Assembly (NCBI GenBank): GCA_025359845.1
Contig: JANYDT010000125.1
Location: 1 to 34,795 of the forward strand
Source: Acidimicrobiia bacterium
GTDB taxonomy: Bacteria > Actinomycetota > Acidimicrobiia > Acidimicrobiales > JANYDT01
DNA: 34,795 nucleotides
Direction of reading: 5' to 3'
This document shows, one piece after another, positions 26,455 through 34,371 of this stretch. Position 1 is the stretch's first letter. Each line of letters opens with the position of its first letter. The notes beneath the pieces were generated by a model. The model made no database searches. It saw only the letters and a program-made list of their open reading frames with translations, and was not told the origin of the DNA. A program made the translations under genes and the position numbers.

Positions 26455-28032
26455 TTAGTGACCGGGCGTGGCCGCAGCTGCGGGCGAACCGCCGATAAGG
26501 GGCAACTCCCGTAACCGTTGCAGCACGAAAAACAACACGACGAAGATCGCCACTACTACAAGGAACACGACTCTTGCCCCCTGTCCGAGCCCGACGGCGA
26601 TGGCGTGTCGAGTGGGTTCGTCGAGCTTGGCGATGGCCTTCGGGTCACGAATGATGGTGCTCGCTTTGACGTCCGGCCCGAGGCGGCTCTTCACTGTTGC
26701 GGCAACCCGTTCAGTGAAGAGCGAACCAAAGATGGCCAGACCGATCGAGCCCCCCAGAGATCGGAAGAAAACTTGCGTCGCCGTCGCCACGCCCATGTCG
26801 CCCGGTCGATCGCTGCGCTGAATGCTGTTCTGCATGGCCACGCTACTAACGGTAAAGATAGCCCCCGTGCCGAGTCCGGCCAGCAACAGCGGAAAGGCCA
26901 AGATCGTGTAGCCGATATCAGCATCGATGCGCGCCACCCCGAGAAACCCAACCCCGGCCACGACGCACGCAACGACGACAAAGGCTTTGTAGCGCCCGGT
27001 TTTGGCGATGAGGCGACCCACGATGATCGTGCCGACGAGGGAGCCAAGTATTTGCGGAACGAGATACAGACCCGATCGGGTCGGCGAAACCCCACGGGCG
27101 TCCTGGAAGAACAACGGCAGGAAGATATTCGTGCCGAACACCGATGCGCCGATCAACACGCTCACCAAATAGATGTTGGCGCAGACCTTGTTGCGGAACA
27201 GGCTCAACGGAATCATCGGTTCCACCGCCCGCCGTTCTTGGGCGATAAAGCCCGCAACAAGGACCGCGGCTCCGACGAACAACCCGACGACGCGGCCCCG
27301 ACCCCACCCTTTGCGACCCTCCTCCAGCCCGAGCATGAGGAAGATCAGCGCGACCGACAACAAGGCCGCACCCAGCAGATCGAGGCGCGTCTTGCGGCGT
27401 TTGAATGGAAGTCGAAGCTGCCAAATCGACGCGCCCAAGGCGATCAATCCAATGGGGATGTTGATCAGGAAAACCCATGGCCACGACCACCGATCGACGA
27501 TGAACCCACCCACCAACGGACCGCTGATACCGGCCACGGTATAAGCCCCGACGTACAGCCCGATGTAACGGCCCCGCTCACGCGGCGTGATCAGATCACC
27601 GAGGATGGCGAACGTGATGGCCTGAATGCCACCTCCGCCGACTCCTTGCAGTCCCCTTGCGGCAATGAGTTGGCCGATGCTGTGCGCACCCGCACATAAC
27701 ACCGAAGCAATGAGGAAGATGACAATGCTGATGTGAAAGAGCCGCTGGCGCCCATAAAGGTCGCTGAGCTTGCCGAGGATCGGCATGGCGATGGTCGAAG
27801 TGAGAATGTACGACGTTCCGACCCACGCGTAGCCCGAGACGCCATTGAGTTTGCCGGCGATGGTCGGCAAGGCGGTATTGACGATGGAGAGGTCGAGCGC
27901 GGCCAATAACGTACCCATGAGAAGCGCGCACAACACGACTACGAGCTGCGCCATCGTCATGCCGGGGATTGTCACGCCTGGCGCTTGGCGGCCTCCAGTC
28001 GAGCGATCGTTGGTCTTGGGTTTCACCAACAC
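26455..28032 (-). CDS. MFS exporter, DHA2 (EmrB/QacA-like) 14-helix drug transporter family
   Basis: A roughly 500-525-residue inner-membrane proton antiporter. About 14 hydrophobic helices run from LVVVLCALLMGTLLAALD to VVFLVVVAIFVVLFFVLQ. The motif LDLSIVNTALPTIA (motif D1) and the loop GKLSDLYGRQRLF (motif A) identify the DHA2 family of multidrug exporters. GYIVGAYTVAGISGPLVGG-like motif C, diagnostic of antiporters, is present as YVGAYTVAGISGPLVGG. The start is uncertain: GTG 28032 is the longest, but ATG 27960 (MTMAQLVVV) would put the first helix right at the N-terminus. The substrate is unknown. It diverges from the SCO6745-like gene, with 81 bases between. Confidence 0.92.
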   Translation of the reverse strand: MLVKPKTNDRSTGGRQAPGVTIPGMTMAQLVVVLCALLMGTLLAALDLSIVNTALPTIAGKLNGVSGYAWVGTSYILTSTIAMPILGKLSDLYGRQRLFHISIVIFLIASVLCAGAHSIGQLIAARGLQGVGGGGIQAITFAILGDLITPRERGRYIGLYVGAYTVAGISGPLVGGFIVDRWSWPWVFLINIPIGLIALGASIWQLRLPFKRRKTRLDLLGAALLSVALIFLMLGLEEGRKGWGRGRVVGLFVGAAVLVAGFIAQERRAVEPMIPLSLFRNKVCANIYLVSVLIGASVFGTNIFLPLFFQDARGVSPTRSGLYLVPQILGSLVGTIIVGRLIAKTGRYKAFVVVACVVAGVGFLGVARIDADIGYTILAFPLLLAGLGTGAIFTVSSVAMQNSIQRSDRPGDMGVATATQVFFRSLGGSIGLAIFGSLFTERVAATVKSRLGPDVKASTIIRDPKAIAKLDEPTRHAIAVGLGQGARVVFLVVVAIFVVLFFVLQRLRELPLIGGSPAAAATPGH

Positions 28033-28113
28033 GAGGCCCGATCAAACTCGGTCAGCGCCGGCGCGCGCCATTCGGATGCCTCCGTCGGCCACCCGGTGTG
28101 CCACGATCCCACC

Positions 28114-28845
28114 ATGGATACGCAACTTCTAGTCGACCAGGCTTGTTCCAAGATCGGGGCGCTCGGAAGCGCGTTCTACTTCACGCCCGAGACAGTGGGG
28201 GTGGGCAAGAGCCTTGGCCTCAACGGTTTCACTTTCTACTTTCTAGGACGAGGCGGAGTGCTCGGCGACGTCGAGGCGCCGGTGATCACCAGCGCCTTCG
28301 GGTATTGGAACCCTGAGCTGATTACCAAGTCGTGGGAAAGCGCCCGCGAAAAGATGGCGCCGCGCGACGCCGGCCGCCGCTACATGCAGTGCGCTCACGA
28401 TCTCGGCCGGTCCAAGTTCGCCGGCGTTGCTGATCTCGCAGGCTTCTGCGCCGCGGCCGAGGCCGTCAACAACGCCGCCGATCCTTCGGGCCTGGCCTTG
28501 TACGCCGGCACCGCCGCTGAGCCGTTGGCTGACGACCTGCCCGGCCGGGCCATGCAGCTCATCACCGTCTTGCGCGAGTTCCGCGGTTCAGCCCACCTGG
28601 TGGCGGTACTCGCATCGGGCGTAGCCCCCAAGATTGCCCACTACATCAAGCGACCCGACATGTACAAGACCTTCGGGTGGGGCGAAGACGCACCCCAAGT
28701 TACCGACGCCGACCGTGCCCACTTGGCCGCCGCTGACACGACGACAGACCGGATGGTGACGAGCGCATTCGGCGTGCTCGACGACGACGGGGCGAAAGCC
28801 CTGTTGGCCGGACTCGACAACATTGAGGCAGCCCTGAAGGGCTGA
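28114..28845 (+). CDS. SCO6745 (SalK-like) family protein
   Basis: A 243-residue, largely helical cytoplasmic protein. The opening IGALGSAFYFTPE and the segment LGLNGFTFYFLGRGGVLGDV, followed by AFGYWNPEL, match the actinobacterial SCO6745/SalK family. Members are common near oxidoreductases, but their biochemical role is not established as far as I know. ATG 28114 was chosen because it starts right before the conserved region; the longer track ORF would overlap the divergent exporter gene. A perfect hairpin follows the stop codon and is shared with the convergent neighbour. Confidence 0.82.
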   Translation: MDTQLLVDQACSKIGALGSAFYFTPETVGVGKSLGLNGFTFYFLGRGGVLGDVEAPVITSAFGYWNPELITKSWESAREKMAPRDAGRRYMQCAHDLGRSKFAGVADLAGFCAAAEAVNNAADPSGLALYAGTAAEPLADDLPGRAMQLITVLREFRGSAHLVAVLASGVAPKIAHYIKRPDMYKTFGWGEDAPQVTDADRAHLAAADTTTDRMVTSAFGVLDDDGAKALLAGLDNIEAALKG

Positions 28846-28855
28846 CCCGCCGTGA

Positions 28856-28900
28856 CCGTAACCGCGAGCGGCCTCTCGACCGAGCCGGTCGCGGTTACGG
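28856..28900. terminator. Bidirectional hairpin between convergent genes
   Basis: CCGTAACCGCGA (28856-28867) and TCGCGGTTACGG (28889-28900) are perfect 12-bp arms between the plus-strand gene ending at 28845 and the minus-strand gene ending at 28916. There is no T-run, but the placement fits a shared terminator. Confidence 0.7.
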
Positions 28901-28915
28901 GGATGACACCGAAGG

Positions 28916-29542
28916 TCAGGGCTGTCGCCCGTTATAGGCCACCAGCCGGTCGATGAGCGGGGCATTCTCAGGCACCGTGACGGCGTCAGCGAACGGCGCG
29001 TCGAAATCGGGCATCGTGGACTTGAACTGCTCCCATAGTGCAGGGCGATTATCGGCCGGCAGCTGGGCTCGGATGCCTTCGAAGCCGAACGAGAGCGCCC
29101 GCTCGTCCCACGCCGGTGACTGGCCAGTCGCCTTCGCAAGGTCCCACGTATGGACCGAGAGTTCGTTGGAGTAGGAGGCCAGCATGGCCGCGCCGGGGGC
29201 GTCGGCCCAGGGCAAGTGCACCATACGGGTGAGCGTGGCGTCGTCGGTCCATGCTTGGCGCAGCTCGTGCGCGGCCGCCACGAACGTGTCACTCCACGCC
29301 CCGTCAGGCACGCCAACTCGATCGCCTACGGCCATCGGTTCCTTCTGGCGACCGATCGCGGTCAGGCGATCGAGGACTCCGACGATGTGGGCCAAGAGAT
29401 CACGCACGTTCATGGACGTGCACGGGGTGGGTTGATCGAGTTGATCGAGGCGGACATTCTTTATCGCGACGCCGGCGGGAATGACGGAGGCGGCGAACAC
29501 AGCCCTCGGATCGTCGATAGCAAGGGAGTTGGTGGTTGTCAT
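28916..29542 (-). CDS. TIGR03086 family metal-binding protein (mycothiol maleylpyruvate isomerase-like)
   Basis: A 208-residue DinB-fold protein. PTPCTSMNVRDLLAHIVGVL at the start and SNELSVHTWDLAKATG in the second half hold the metal-binding histidines of the TIGR03086/mycothiol-dependent maleylpyruvate isomerase N-terminal family. Members bind a metal and are thought to act in mycothiol-dependent chemistry, which is limited to actinobacteria; the actual substrate is unknown. ATG 29542 is used because the longer track ORF would run through the intergenic palindrome. It diverges from the WYL regulator gene, its likely controller. Confidence 0.88.
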   Translation of the reverse strand: MTTTNSLAIDDPRAVFAASVIPAGVAIKNVRLDQLDQPTPCTSMNVRDLLAHIVGVLDRLTAIGRQKEPMAVGDRVGVPDGAWSDTFVAAAHELRQAWTDDATLTRMVHLPWADAPGAAMLASYSNELSVHTWDLAKATGQSPAWDERALSFGFEGIRAQLPADNRPALWEQFKSTMPDFDAPFADAVTVPENAPLIDRLVAYNGRQP

Positions 29543-29583
29543 GAGGTATTGTGCATGCGAAAACAGGACACCTCCTGACCGGT

Positions 29584-29596
29584 TTGTCTGAGACAA
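29584..29596. promoter_or_regulatory. Perfect palindrome, candidate operator of the divergent pair
   Basis: TTGTCT-G-AGACAA is a perfect 13-bp palindrome in the 63-base gap between the TIGR03086 gene and the WYL regulator gene, ending nine bases before the regulator's start codon. The position suits autorepression or shared control by that regulator. Confidence 0.55.
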
Positions 29597-29605
29597 TCAG
29601 AAATT

Positions 29606-30589
29606 GTGAGAGCCGATCGACTCGTGGCCGTCCTGCTGTTGTTACAAGCACGCGGTCAGGTCACCTCGGCCGAGGTCGCGGCCGAACTCGAGGTCTCGGA
29701 GCGAACGGCTCGGCGTGATTTGGAGGCCCTCGGCATGGCCGGGCTGCCCGTCTATTCGACACAAGGCCGCGGGGGCGGGTGGCAACTCGCGGGAGGCGGC
29801 CGCATCGACCTGTCCGGCCTTAACGCGAACGAAGCAAAGGCCCTGTTTCTCGTCGCCGGTAGCGCTCCGACAACGCCGGAGCTACGGGCGGCTCTACGAA
29901 AGCTCGTACGGGCCCTACCCGAGCCGTTGCGCGGCGGCGCGAACGCAGCAGCCGAGGCGGTGGTCGTCGATCCGACCCGATGGGGCGCCGAGTTTCGACC
30001 GACCACGCCGGCGCATCTTGACGCGGTTCAACTGGCCGTGATCGACAGCCAAGAACTCGACATCGGCTATCTGGCGCGGGACCGGTCATCGACGCAACGG
30101 CGGGTCGAGCCCTACGGCATCGCCGCGAAAGGGCCGGCGTGGTACCTGATCGCCAACACCGACACGGGTTTGCGGACGTTTCGCATCGACCGCGTCACGT
30201 CAGTGGCGAAGACCGGAAAAACGTTCGTACGGCCGCTCGACTTCGATCTGCTCGCCACTTGGCGAGGTATCGCCAACCGGGTCGACCACCTGCGGGCGCC
30301 GACCGAGGCCACTGCGGCGGCGAGTTTGGAGATACTGGCTTGGGTGCGATCGGCACTCGGAACAAGGATATCGATCGGGGCCCGGCGAGCCGACGGACGA
30401 GTCGACGTCGAACTGCGCGGCCACAGCGCTCATTCCCTGGCCGCCGAACTGGCCCCGTTCGGCGGGGCCATCGAAGTGTTCACGCCCGATACCGTCAGAC
30501 AGCGGCTGGCGGAGATCGGTGGTGAGTTGGTCGATCGCTACGGCGCTCCACCTGCGCTCAGCGAACCATCGGCTCGGTCGCGCCGATAA
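29606..30589 (+). CDS. WYL-domain transcriptional regulator (YafY/PafC-like)
   Basis: A 327-residue DNA-binding regulator. An N-terminal helix-turn-helix (TSAEVAAELEVSERTARRDL) of the HTH_11/DeoR-like type is followed by a linker. The WYL domain is centred on PYGIAAKGPAWYLIANTD, with RTFRIDRVTSV as its ligand-binding arginine strand. A WCX-like C-terminal extension runs to the end. WYL regulators sense small ligands or nucleic acids. The divergent TIGR03086 gene and the palindrome between them point to local control. The last 32 bases overlap the convergent carbonic anhydrase gene. Confidence 0.93.
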   Translation: MRADRLVAVLLLLQARGQVTSAEVAAELEVSERTARRDLEALGMAGLPVYSTQGRGGGWQLAGGGRIDLSGLNANEAKALFLVAGSAPTTPELRAALRKLVRALPEPLRGGANAAAEAVVVDPTRWGAEFRPTTPAHLDAVQLAVIDSQELDIGYLARDRSSTQRRVEPYGIAAKGPAWYLIANTDTGLRTFRIDRVTSVAKTGKTFVRPLDFDLLATWRGIANRVDHLRAPTEATAAASLEILAWVRSALGTRISIGARRADGRVDVELRGHSAHSLAAELAPFGGAIEVFTPDTVRQRLAEIGGELVDRYGAPPALSEPSARSRR

Positions 30590-31094
30590 TGGGTACCGGA
30601 AGGTCGATCGGGAGGAGACATCCGTTGTGCACGTCGTAGATAGCACCCCACACGACCGAGTCGCGGGGCAGCGCGGCGCACCGACGGATGCGTTCCACGT
30701 CGCCGCGTACGCTGGCTTCGATGTCGTCGAACGGTAAGAAATCAATGTTTGGACGTATGCCCGTCGCCGACTCCACCTTGGTGGCTATGTCTTCGTTCGT
30801 CACCCCGAAGAGGCCGCAACCGGTGTGGTGGATCACCGCGAATTCACGGGTCCCGAGCCAGTGCGCGGACAACATCAGCGACCTGATCGCGTCGTCGGTG
30901 GCTCGGCCCCCGGCGTTGCGAAGAATGTGAGAATCGCCGACTTCGAGGCCTAACATGCGGAACAGATCAAGGCGAGCATCCATGCACGTAAGTATGACGA
31001 TGCCCCGGGTAGGCGCCGCCGTCAGCATGTCTGGCTCGAAGGTCGAGGTATAGCGACGCGCCGCGTCGAAGATGAGGTCGCGCTGCCAGGCCAT
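30558..31094 (-). CDS. Beta-class carbonic anhydrase (CanA/Rv1284-like)
   Basis: A 178-residue enzyme that interconverts CO2 and bicarbonate in the cytoplasm. Zinc ligands are C37 (TCMDARLD), H90 and C93 (HHTGCG). The Asp-Arg dyad D39-R41 that gates the zinc is present, as is RNAGGRATDDAIRSL. The short length and the ETGIRPN-like stretch (ATGIRPN) resemble the mycobacterial CanA type. ATG 31094 gives the normal N-terminus. Its 3' end overlaps the end of the WYL regulator gene by 32 bases, tail to tail. Confidence 0.95.
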   Translation of the reverse strand: MAWQRDLIFDAARRYTSTFEPDMLTAAPTRGIVILTCMDARLDLFRMLGLEVGDSHILRNAGGRATDDAIRSLMLSAHWLGTREFAVIHHTGCGLFGVTNEDIATKVESATGIRPNIDFLPFDDIEASVRGDVERIRRCAALPRDSVVWGAIYDVHNGCLLPIDLPVPIIGATEPMVR

Positions 31095-31130
31095 GTTTCA
31101 ACCTTATCGGTCCGGCCGAGCGATCGTGAT

Positions 31131-31208
31131 CTACTTGCGCATGATGTCCGGCGGGCAGACGGGGAGCGCCTGGTCCCAGTCGTACTCCCCGCTGCGAGAC
31201 AAAGCCGA
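31131..31208 (-). pseudogene. Possible C-terminal relic of a lost minus-strand gene
   Basis: An open minus-strand frame reads SGEYDWDQALPVCPPDIMRK before a TAG at 31131-31133, with a stop codon 25 codons upstream. The composition is protein-like and looks like a C-terminal tail, but no gene body remains. It may be chance. It lies in the 144-base gap before the acyl-CoA dehydrogenase gene, which shows nothing else. Confidence 0.2.
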
Positions 31209-31238
31209 TTAGGAACGGTTCGACCATTCGACTGGGAT

Positions 31239-32441
31239 GTGAGCGTGACGCAACTCGATACCCCTGGCTTTGACGCCGCCGATTTTCGGCATCGTGTACG
31301 GGCTTTTCTCGAAGCCAACGCGCCCGACTTGGCCTTCCGAACCGGGACCCGTTCCCCGGAGAGCGACGCCGAAGCCGACATCTTGCGGTTGTGGGGCCGT
31401 GATGTGTACGCCGCCGGGTTCTTCGGAGCCGACTGGCCGGTCGAGTATGGCGGACAACCGGGCTACGACGCCGACCAAGATTTCATCGTCAGCGAAGAAT
31501 TCGCCCGCCTTCGGGCGCCAATGCCGATTGGGGCGGGCAGCCTCTCGGCCCACACGCTCATCCAATTCGGCACTACCGATCAGCGTGGTCGGTATCTGCC
31601 CGCCATCCGCCGCTACGAGCACGTGTGGTGCCAGTTGTTCAGCGAGCCCGACGCCGGCAGCGACCTCGCGTCAATGCGCACTACGGCGATCCGAGATGGG
31701 GACTGCTTCATCGTCAACGGCCAGAAGGTGTGGAGCACGAATGCCTTTTACGCCGACATGGGCTATCTGTTGGCGCGTACCGACCCGTCGGTGGCGAAAC
31801 ACGCCGGTATCAGTGCGTTTGCGCTCGACATGTCGCTACCCGGCATCGAGACCCGCCCGTTGCGCGAGATGACCGGCACGTCCGACTTCAACGAAGTGTT
31901 CTTCTCCGACGTGCGGGTGCCGGCCGACGCGCTCATCGGCGGCCTGAACGACGGTTGGCGGATCGCCACCGACAGCCTCGCCGCGGAACGAGCCGGCGTC
32001 GGCGCGCTCGTGGTTCGATTGCGCCAGAACCTTGACGCCCTCATCGACCTCGCCCGCCGTGTGCCGCGAGGCTCGGGCACGGCCGCGCAGGACCCGGTGG
32101 TTCGCCAAGCCCTTGCCGGGTTCTCCGCCCGCGTCGAGATCGCCACGCTGCTCTCTCAAGCGACGATGGACCGGCGCTCTCGCAACGAGGTCAGGGCGAT
32201 GGACGTCCCGATCAGCAAGCTGTCGTTCGCCAACCTCAACTGGGACATCGCCGAATACGGGGTCAACCTGGAGGGCGCCTACGGAACATTGAACGACGCC
32301 GACGCCACAGATCACGGTCGGTGGCAGGACGAACTGCTTTACGCCAAGGCTTACACGATTTCGGGCGGGAGCAATCAGGTCATGCAGAACCTGCTTGCGG
32401 AACGAGCGCTCGGGCTCCCGCGGGAGCCGAAGGGCGCATAG
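31239..32441 (+). CDS. Acyl-CoA dehydrogenase (FadE-like)
   Basis: A 400-residue FAD enzyme that adds a 2,3 double bond to acyl-CoA thioesters. The N-terminal helical domain has GFFGADWPVEYGG. The FAD/substrate beta domain has CQLFSEPDAGSDLASMRTTA and IVNGQKVWSTNA. The C-terminal helical domain ends with ISGGSNQVMQNLLAERALGLPRE, the classic family signature. The subgroup resembles the actinobacterial FadE proteins linked to steroid and branched-lipid breakdown, but this is by eye. The catalytic base was not assigned. The start is GTG 31239; a second GTG lies six bases on. The MOSC gene follows 46 bases later. Confidence 0.95.
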   Translation: MSVTQLDTPGFDAADFRHRVRAFLEANAPDLAFRTGTRSPESDAEADILRLWGRDVYAAGFFGADWPVEYGGQPGYDADQDFIVSEEFARLRAPMPIGAGSLSAHTLIQFGTTDQRGRYLPAIRRYEHVWCQLFSEPDAGSDLASMRTTAIRDGDCFIVNGQKVWSTNAFYADMGYLLARTDPSVAKHAGISAFALDMSLPGIETRPLREMTGTSDFNEVFFSDVRVPADALIGGLNDGWRIATDSLAAERAGVGALVVRLRQNLDALIDLARRVPRGSGTAAQDPVVRQALAGFSARVEIATLLSQATMDRRSRNEVRAMDVPISKLSFANLNWDIAEYGVNLEGAYGTLNDADATDHGRWQDELLYAKAYTISGGSNQVMQNLLAERALGLPREPKGA

Positions 32442-32487
32442 GGCAAGCGACCCACACCGGGCGCTCAAGACGTGCCAAAGTGGCCGC

Positions 32488-33057
32488 ATGGAAGACCGCG
32501 TCGCTCCCGTCGTTCCCCAATGGCGAGGCGTACTCGGCCACATCCACGTCGCTCCGTACGCCTCGCAACCAATGCAGGCCCTCGAGAATTGCACCGTCGT
32601 TGCCGGGTTGGGTATACCGGAGGACCGCTACGCGACCCGAAAAGGGACGTATTCCGAGCGCCACCATATCGACCGTCAGATCACCCTCATCGAGTCCGAA
32701 ACCCTCGACGCACTGAGCCGTGACCACCAAGTCACGGTGGCTCCGAATGAGCACCGCCGCAACCTCACCACGATCGGCGTTCCCGTTTCGCACCTCGTGG
32801 GCCAGTACTTCAGCGTCGGCGAGTGCGTGTTGTACGGCGGTCGGCTGAACGTGCCCTGCAAATACCTCGAGCAGCTTCTCGACCGGCGGGTGTTTCGACC
32901 TTTGATCCACCGGTCCGGGCTCAATGCGAGAGTCATCATCGGCGGTGTCATCGCCGTCGGCGATGCCATCGAACCGTGCGACGCGACTCATATCGACCCG
33001 ACGTTGCGAACCGAGAACGAAACCCATGCTCTGGAAGTCCCTCCCGAGGTGTTCTGA
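32488..33057 (+). CDS. MOSC domain-containing protein
   Basis: A 189-residue protein of the MOSC fold, named for molybdenum cofactor sulfurase C-terminal domains. The family region covers GLGIPEDRYATRKG, RQITLIESETLDAL, the APNEHRRNLTTIG turn and the conserved cysteine in NVPCKYLE that can carry sulphur or bind the cofactor. Stand-alone MOSC proteins often reduce N-hydroxylated compounds or handle molybdenum cofactor. The ATG at 32488 removes a disordered upstream stretch in the track ORF that overlaps the acyl-CoA dehydrogenase gene. It is probably co-transcribed with that gene. Confidence 0.9.
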   Translation: MEDRVAPVVPQWRGVLGHIHVAPYASQPMQALENCTVVAGLGIPEDRYATRKGTYSERHHIDRQITLIESETLDALSRDHQVTVAPNEHRRNLTTIGVPVSHLVGQYFSVGECVLYGGRLNVPCKYLEQLLDRRVFRPLIHRSGLNARVIIGGVIAVGDAIEPCDATHIDPTLRTENETHALEVPPEVF

Positions 33058-33178
33058 GTCACACCGCCGCTTCACATTTGGCGAACTCCGCAATCGGCAC
33101 AGGCACGACCCTAAGGCTCTGTGCGGCACTCCCCTTTACAGCTCTCAAAGTAAGAACGCCCATCCAAACGAGGCTCCA

Positions 33179-34306
33179 ATGTTGAACAAACTCGACGACT
33201 ACCCGATCCACCAAACTCCTGAACCGATCGCCCATCCGGCCACCTCGGATCGAAATGTTTATGACCGAACGTGGTTCAACGGTTACTCGAACGACGGCTT
33301 ACGGTACTTCGGCATTGGAATGGCGATCTACCCCCATCGGGGCATTCTTGACTGCGCCTTCAGCGTGGTTGAAAAAGGCGGGCGCCAGCACTGCTTCTTC
33401 GGCTCTCGACGGGCACCGCTGGAGCGAACCGAGATGCAGGTCGGCCCCTTTCGAATTGAGGTCATCGAGGCGTTGCGGCGAACTCGAGTGGTGCTCGACG
33501 ACAACAGCAGCGGCATCGCCTGCGATCTCACGTTCTCGGCTCGGACTGCACCCATCCAGGAAGCTCGACAAATCCTGTGGAACGGGGGTCGCCGCATGAT
33601 GGATGCCACGAGGTTCGACCAATTCGGGCGCTGGTCGGGTGAGGTCCGACACCCCGACGGCCAGTTCCACGTCGACGACTCGACCTGGCACGGCACCAAG
33701 GACCGGTCGTGGGGAGTTCGCCGAGTGGGTGAAACGGAGACCGGCGGAGCCCCGGAACGGTCGCACGGTGCCTTCTTTCTATGGGCCCCGATCATCTGGG
33801 ATGACCAAATTTCTCACGCCATCTTCTTCGATGGCTCGAAGGGCGAGGCGCTGGTCAGGGAAGGCATCGAGGCTCCTCTGTACGCCTCTGAGGCCGACGT
33901 GCCCGACGCCCTTGAAGGTACCGACGAACGCATGGCGACGGCCGATCATCGAGTGAAATATCACCCGGGTACCCGACTTGCGGCGTCGGCCGAAATAGAC
34001 CTGATCAATCGCGCCGGACGCAGCCGGACGATTTCGTTGACTCCTCTGCTGAAGTTCCAAATGAAGGGACTCGGCTACGGGCATCCACGCTGGGGTCAAG
34101 GCATGTGGAAAGGTGAGTTGGAAACGGGAAGTGAGTCGTTTGATCCCCAAGCACTCGATATGTTGGCCCCTCAAAACATTCATGTTCAGCAAGTCGTTCG
34201 AGCTAGTGATGGTGAGCGCACCGGGATCGGAGTGCTTGAACAGGTCTGTATAGGACCGTATGAGCCGGCCGGATTCACGGAGCTTTTCGACGGCGCAAAG
34301 GGTTAG
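33179..34306 (+). CDS. AttH/CrtC-like (DUF7064/7065-type) lipocalin-like protein
   Basis: A 375-residue beta-rich protein. RYFGIGMAIYPHRGILDCAF near the N-terminus, HVDDSTWHGTKDRSWGVRRV in the middle and GAFFLWAPIIWDD after it are typical of the double-lipocalin group that includes AttH, hydroxyneurosporene synthase (CrtC)-like and DUF7064/7065 proteins. Those often sit among lipid or terpenoid catabolism genes and may hydrate or bind hydrophobic substrates; no activity is proven for this subgroup as far as I know. ATG 33179 was chosen because the region upstream is not protein-like and overlaps the MOSC gene. Confidence 0.78.
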   Translation: MLNKLDDYPIHQTPEPIAHPATSDRNVYDRTWFNGYSNDGLRYFGIGMAIYPHRGILDCAFSVVEKGGRQHCFFGSRRAPLERTEMQVGPFRIEVIEALRRTRVVLDDNSSGIACDLTFSARTAPIQEARQILWNGGRRMMDATRFDQFGRWSGEVRHPDGQFHVDDSTWHGTKDRSWGVRRVGETETGGAPERSHGAFFLWAPIIWDDQISHAIFFDGSKGEALVREGIEAPLYASEADVPDALEGTDERMATADHRVKYHPGTRLAASAEIDLINRAGRSRTISLTPLLKFQMKGLGYGHPRWGQGMWKGELETGSESFDPQALDMLAPQNIHVQQVVRASDGERTGIGVLEQVCIGPYEPAGFTELFDGAKG

Positions 34307-34342
34307 ACGGCTGCCCGGTTCCGAAGGGTTCCCCACAACCCC

Positions 34343-34371
34343 GACAAAGGCGACGGCGCCCTTACTTTGTC
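34343..34371. terminator. Imperfect hairpin between convergent genes
   Basis: GACAAA-GGCG-acgg-CGCC-ctta-CTTTGTC pairs as a stem with a small bulge. It spans the 3' ends of the plus-strand AttH-like gene and the minus-strand Ig-repeat gene, overlapping the last codons of the latter. It is a possible two-way terminator. Confidence 0.45.

Noticed and set aside
26518-27699. A 393-codon plus-strand ORF opposite the MFS exporter gene
   Set aside because: The minus strand encodes a clear 14-helix transporter; the plus-strand product is hydrophilic, repetitive and without motifs.
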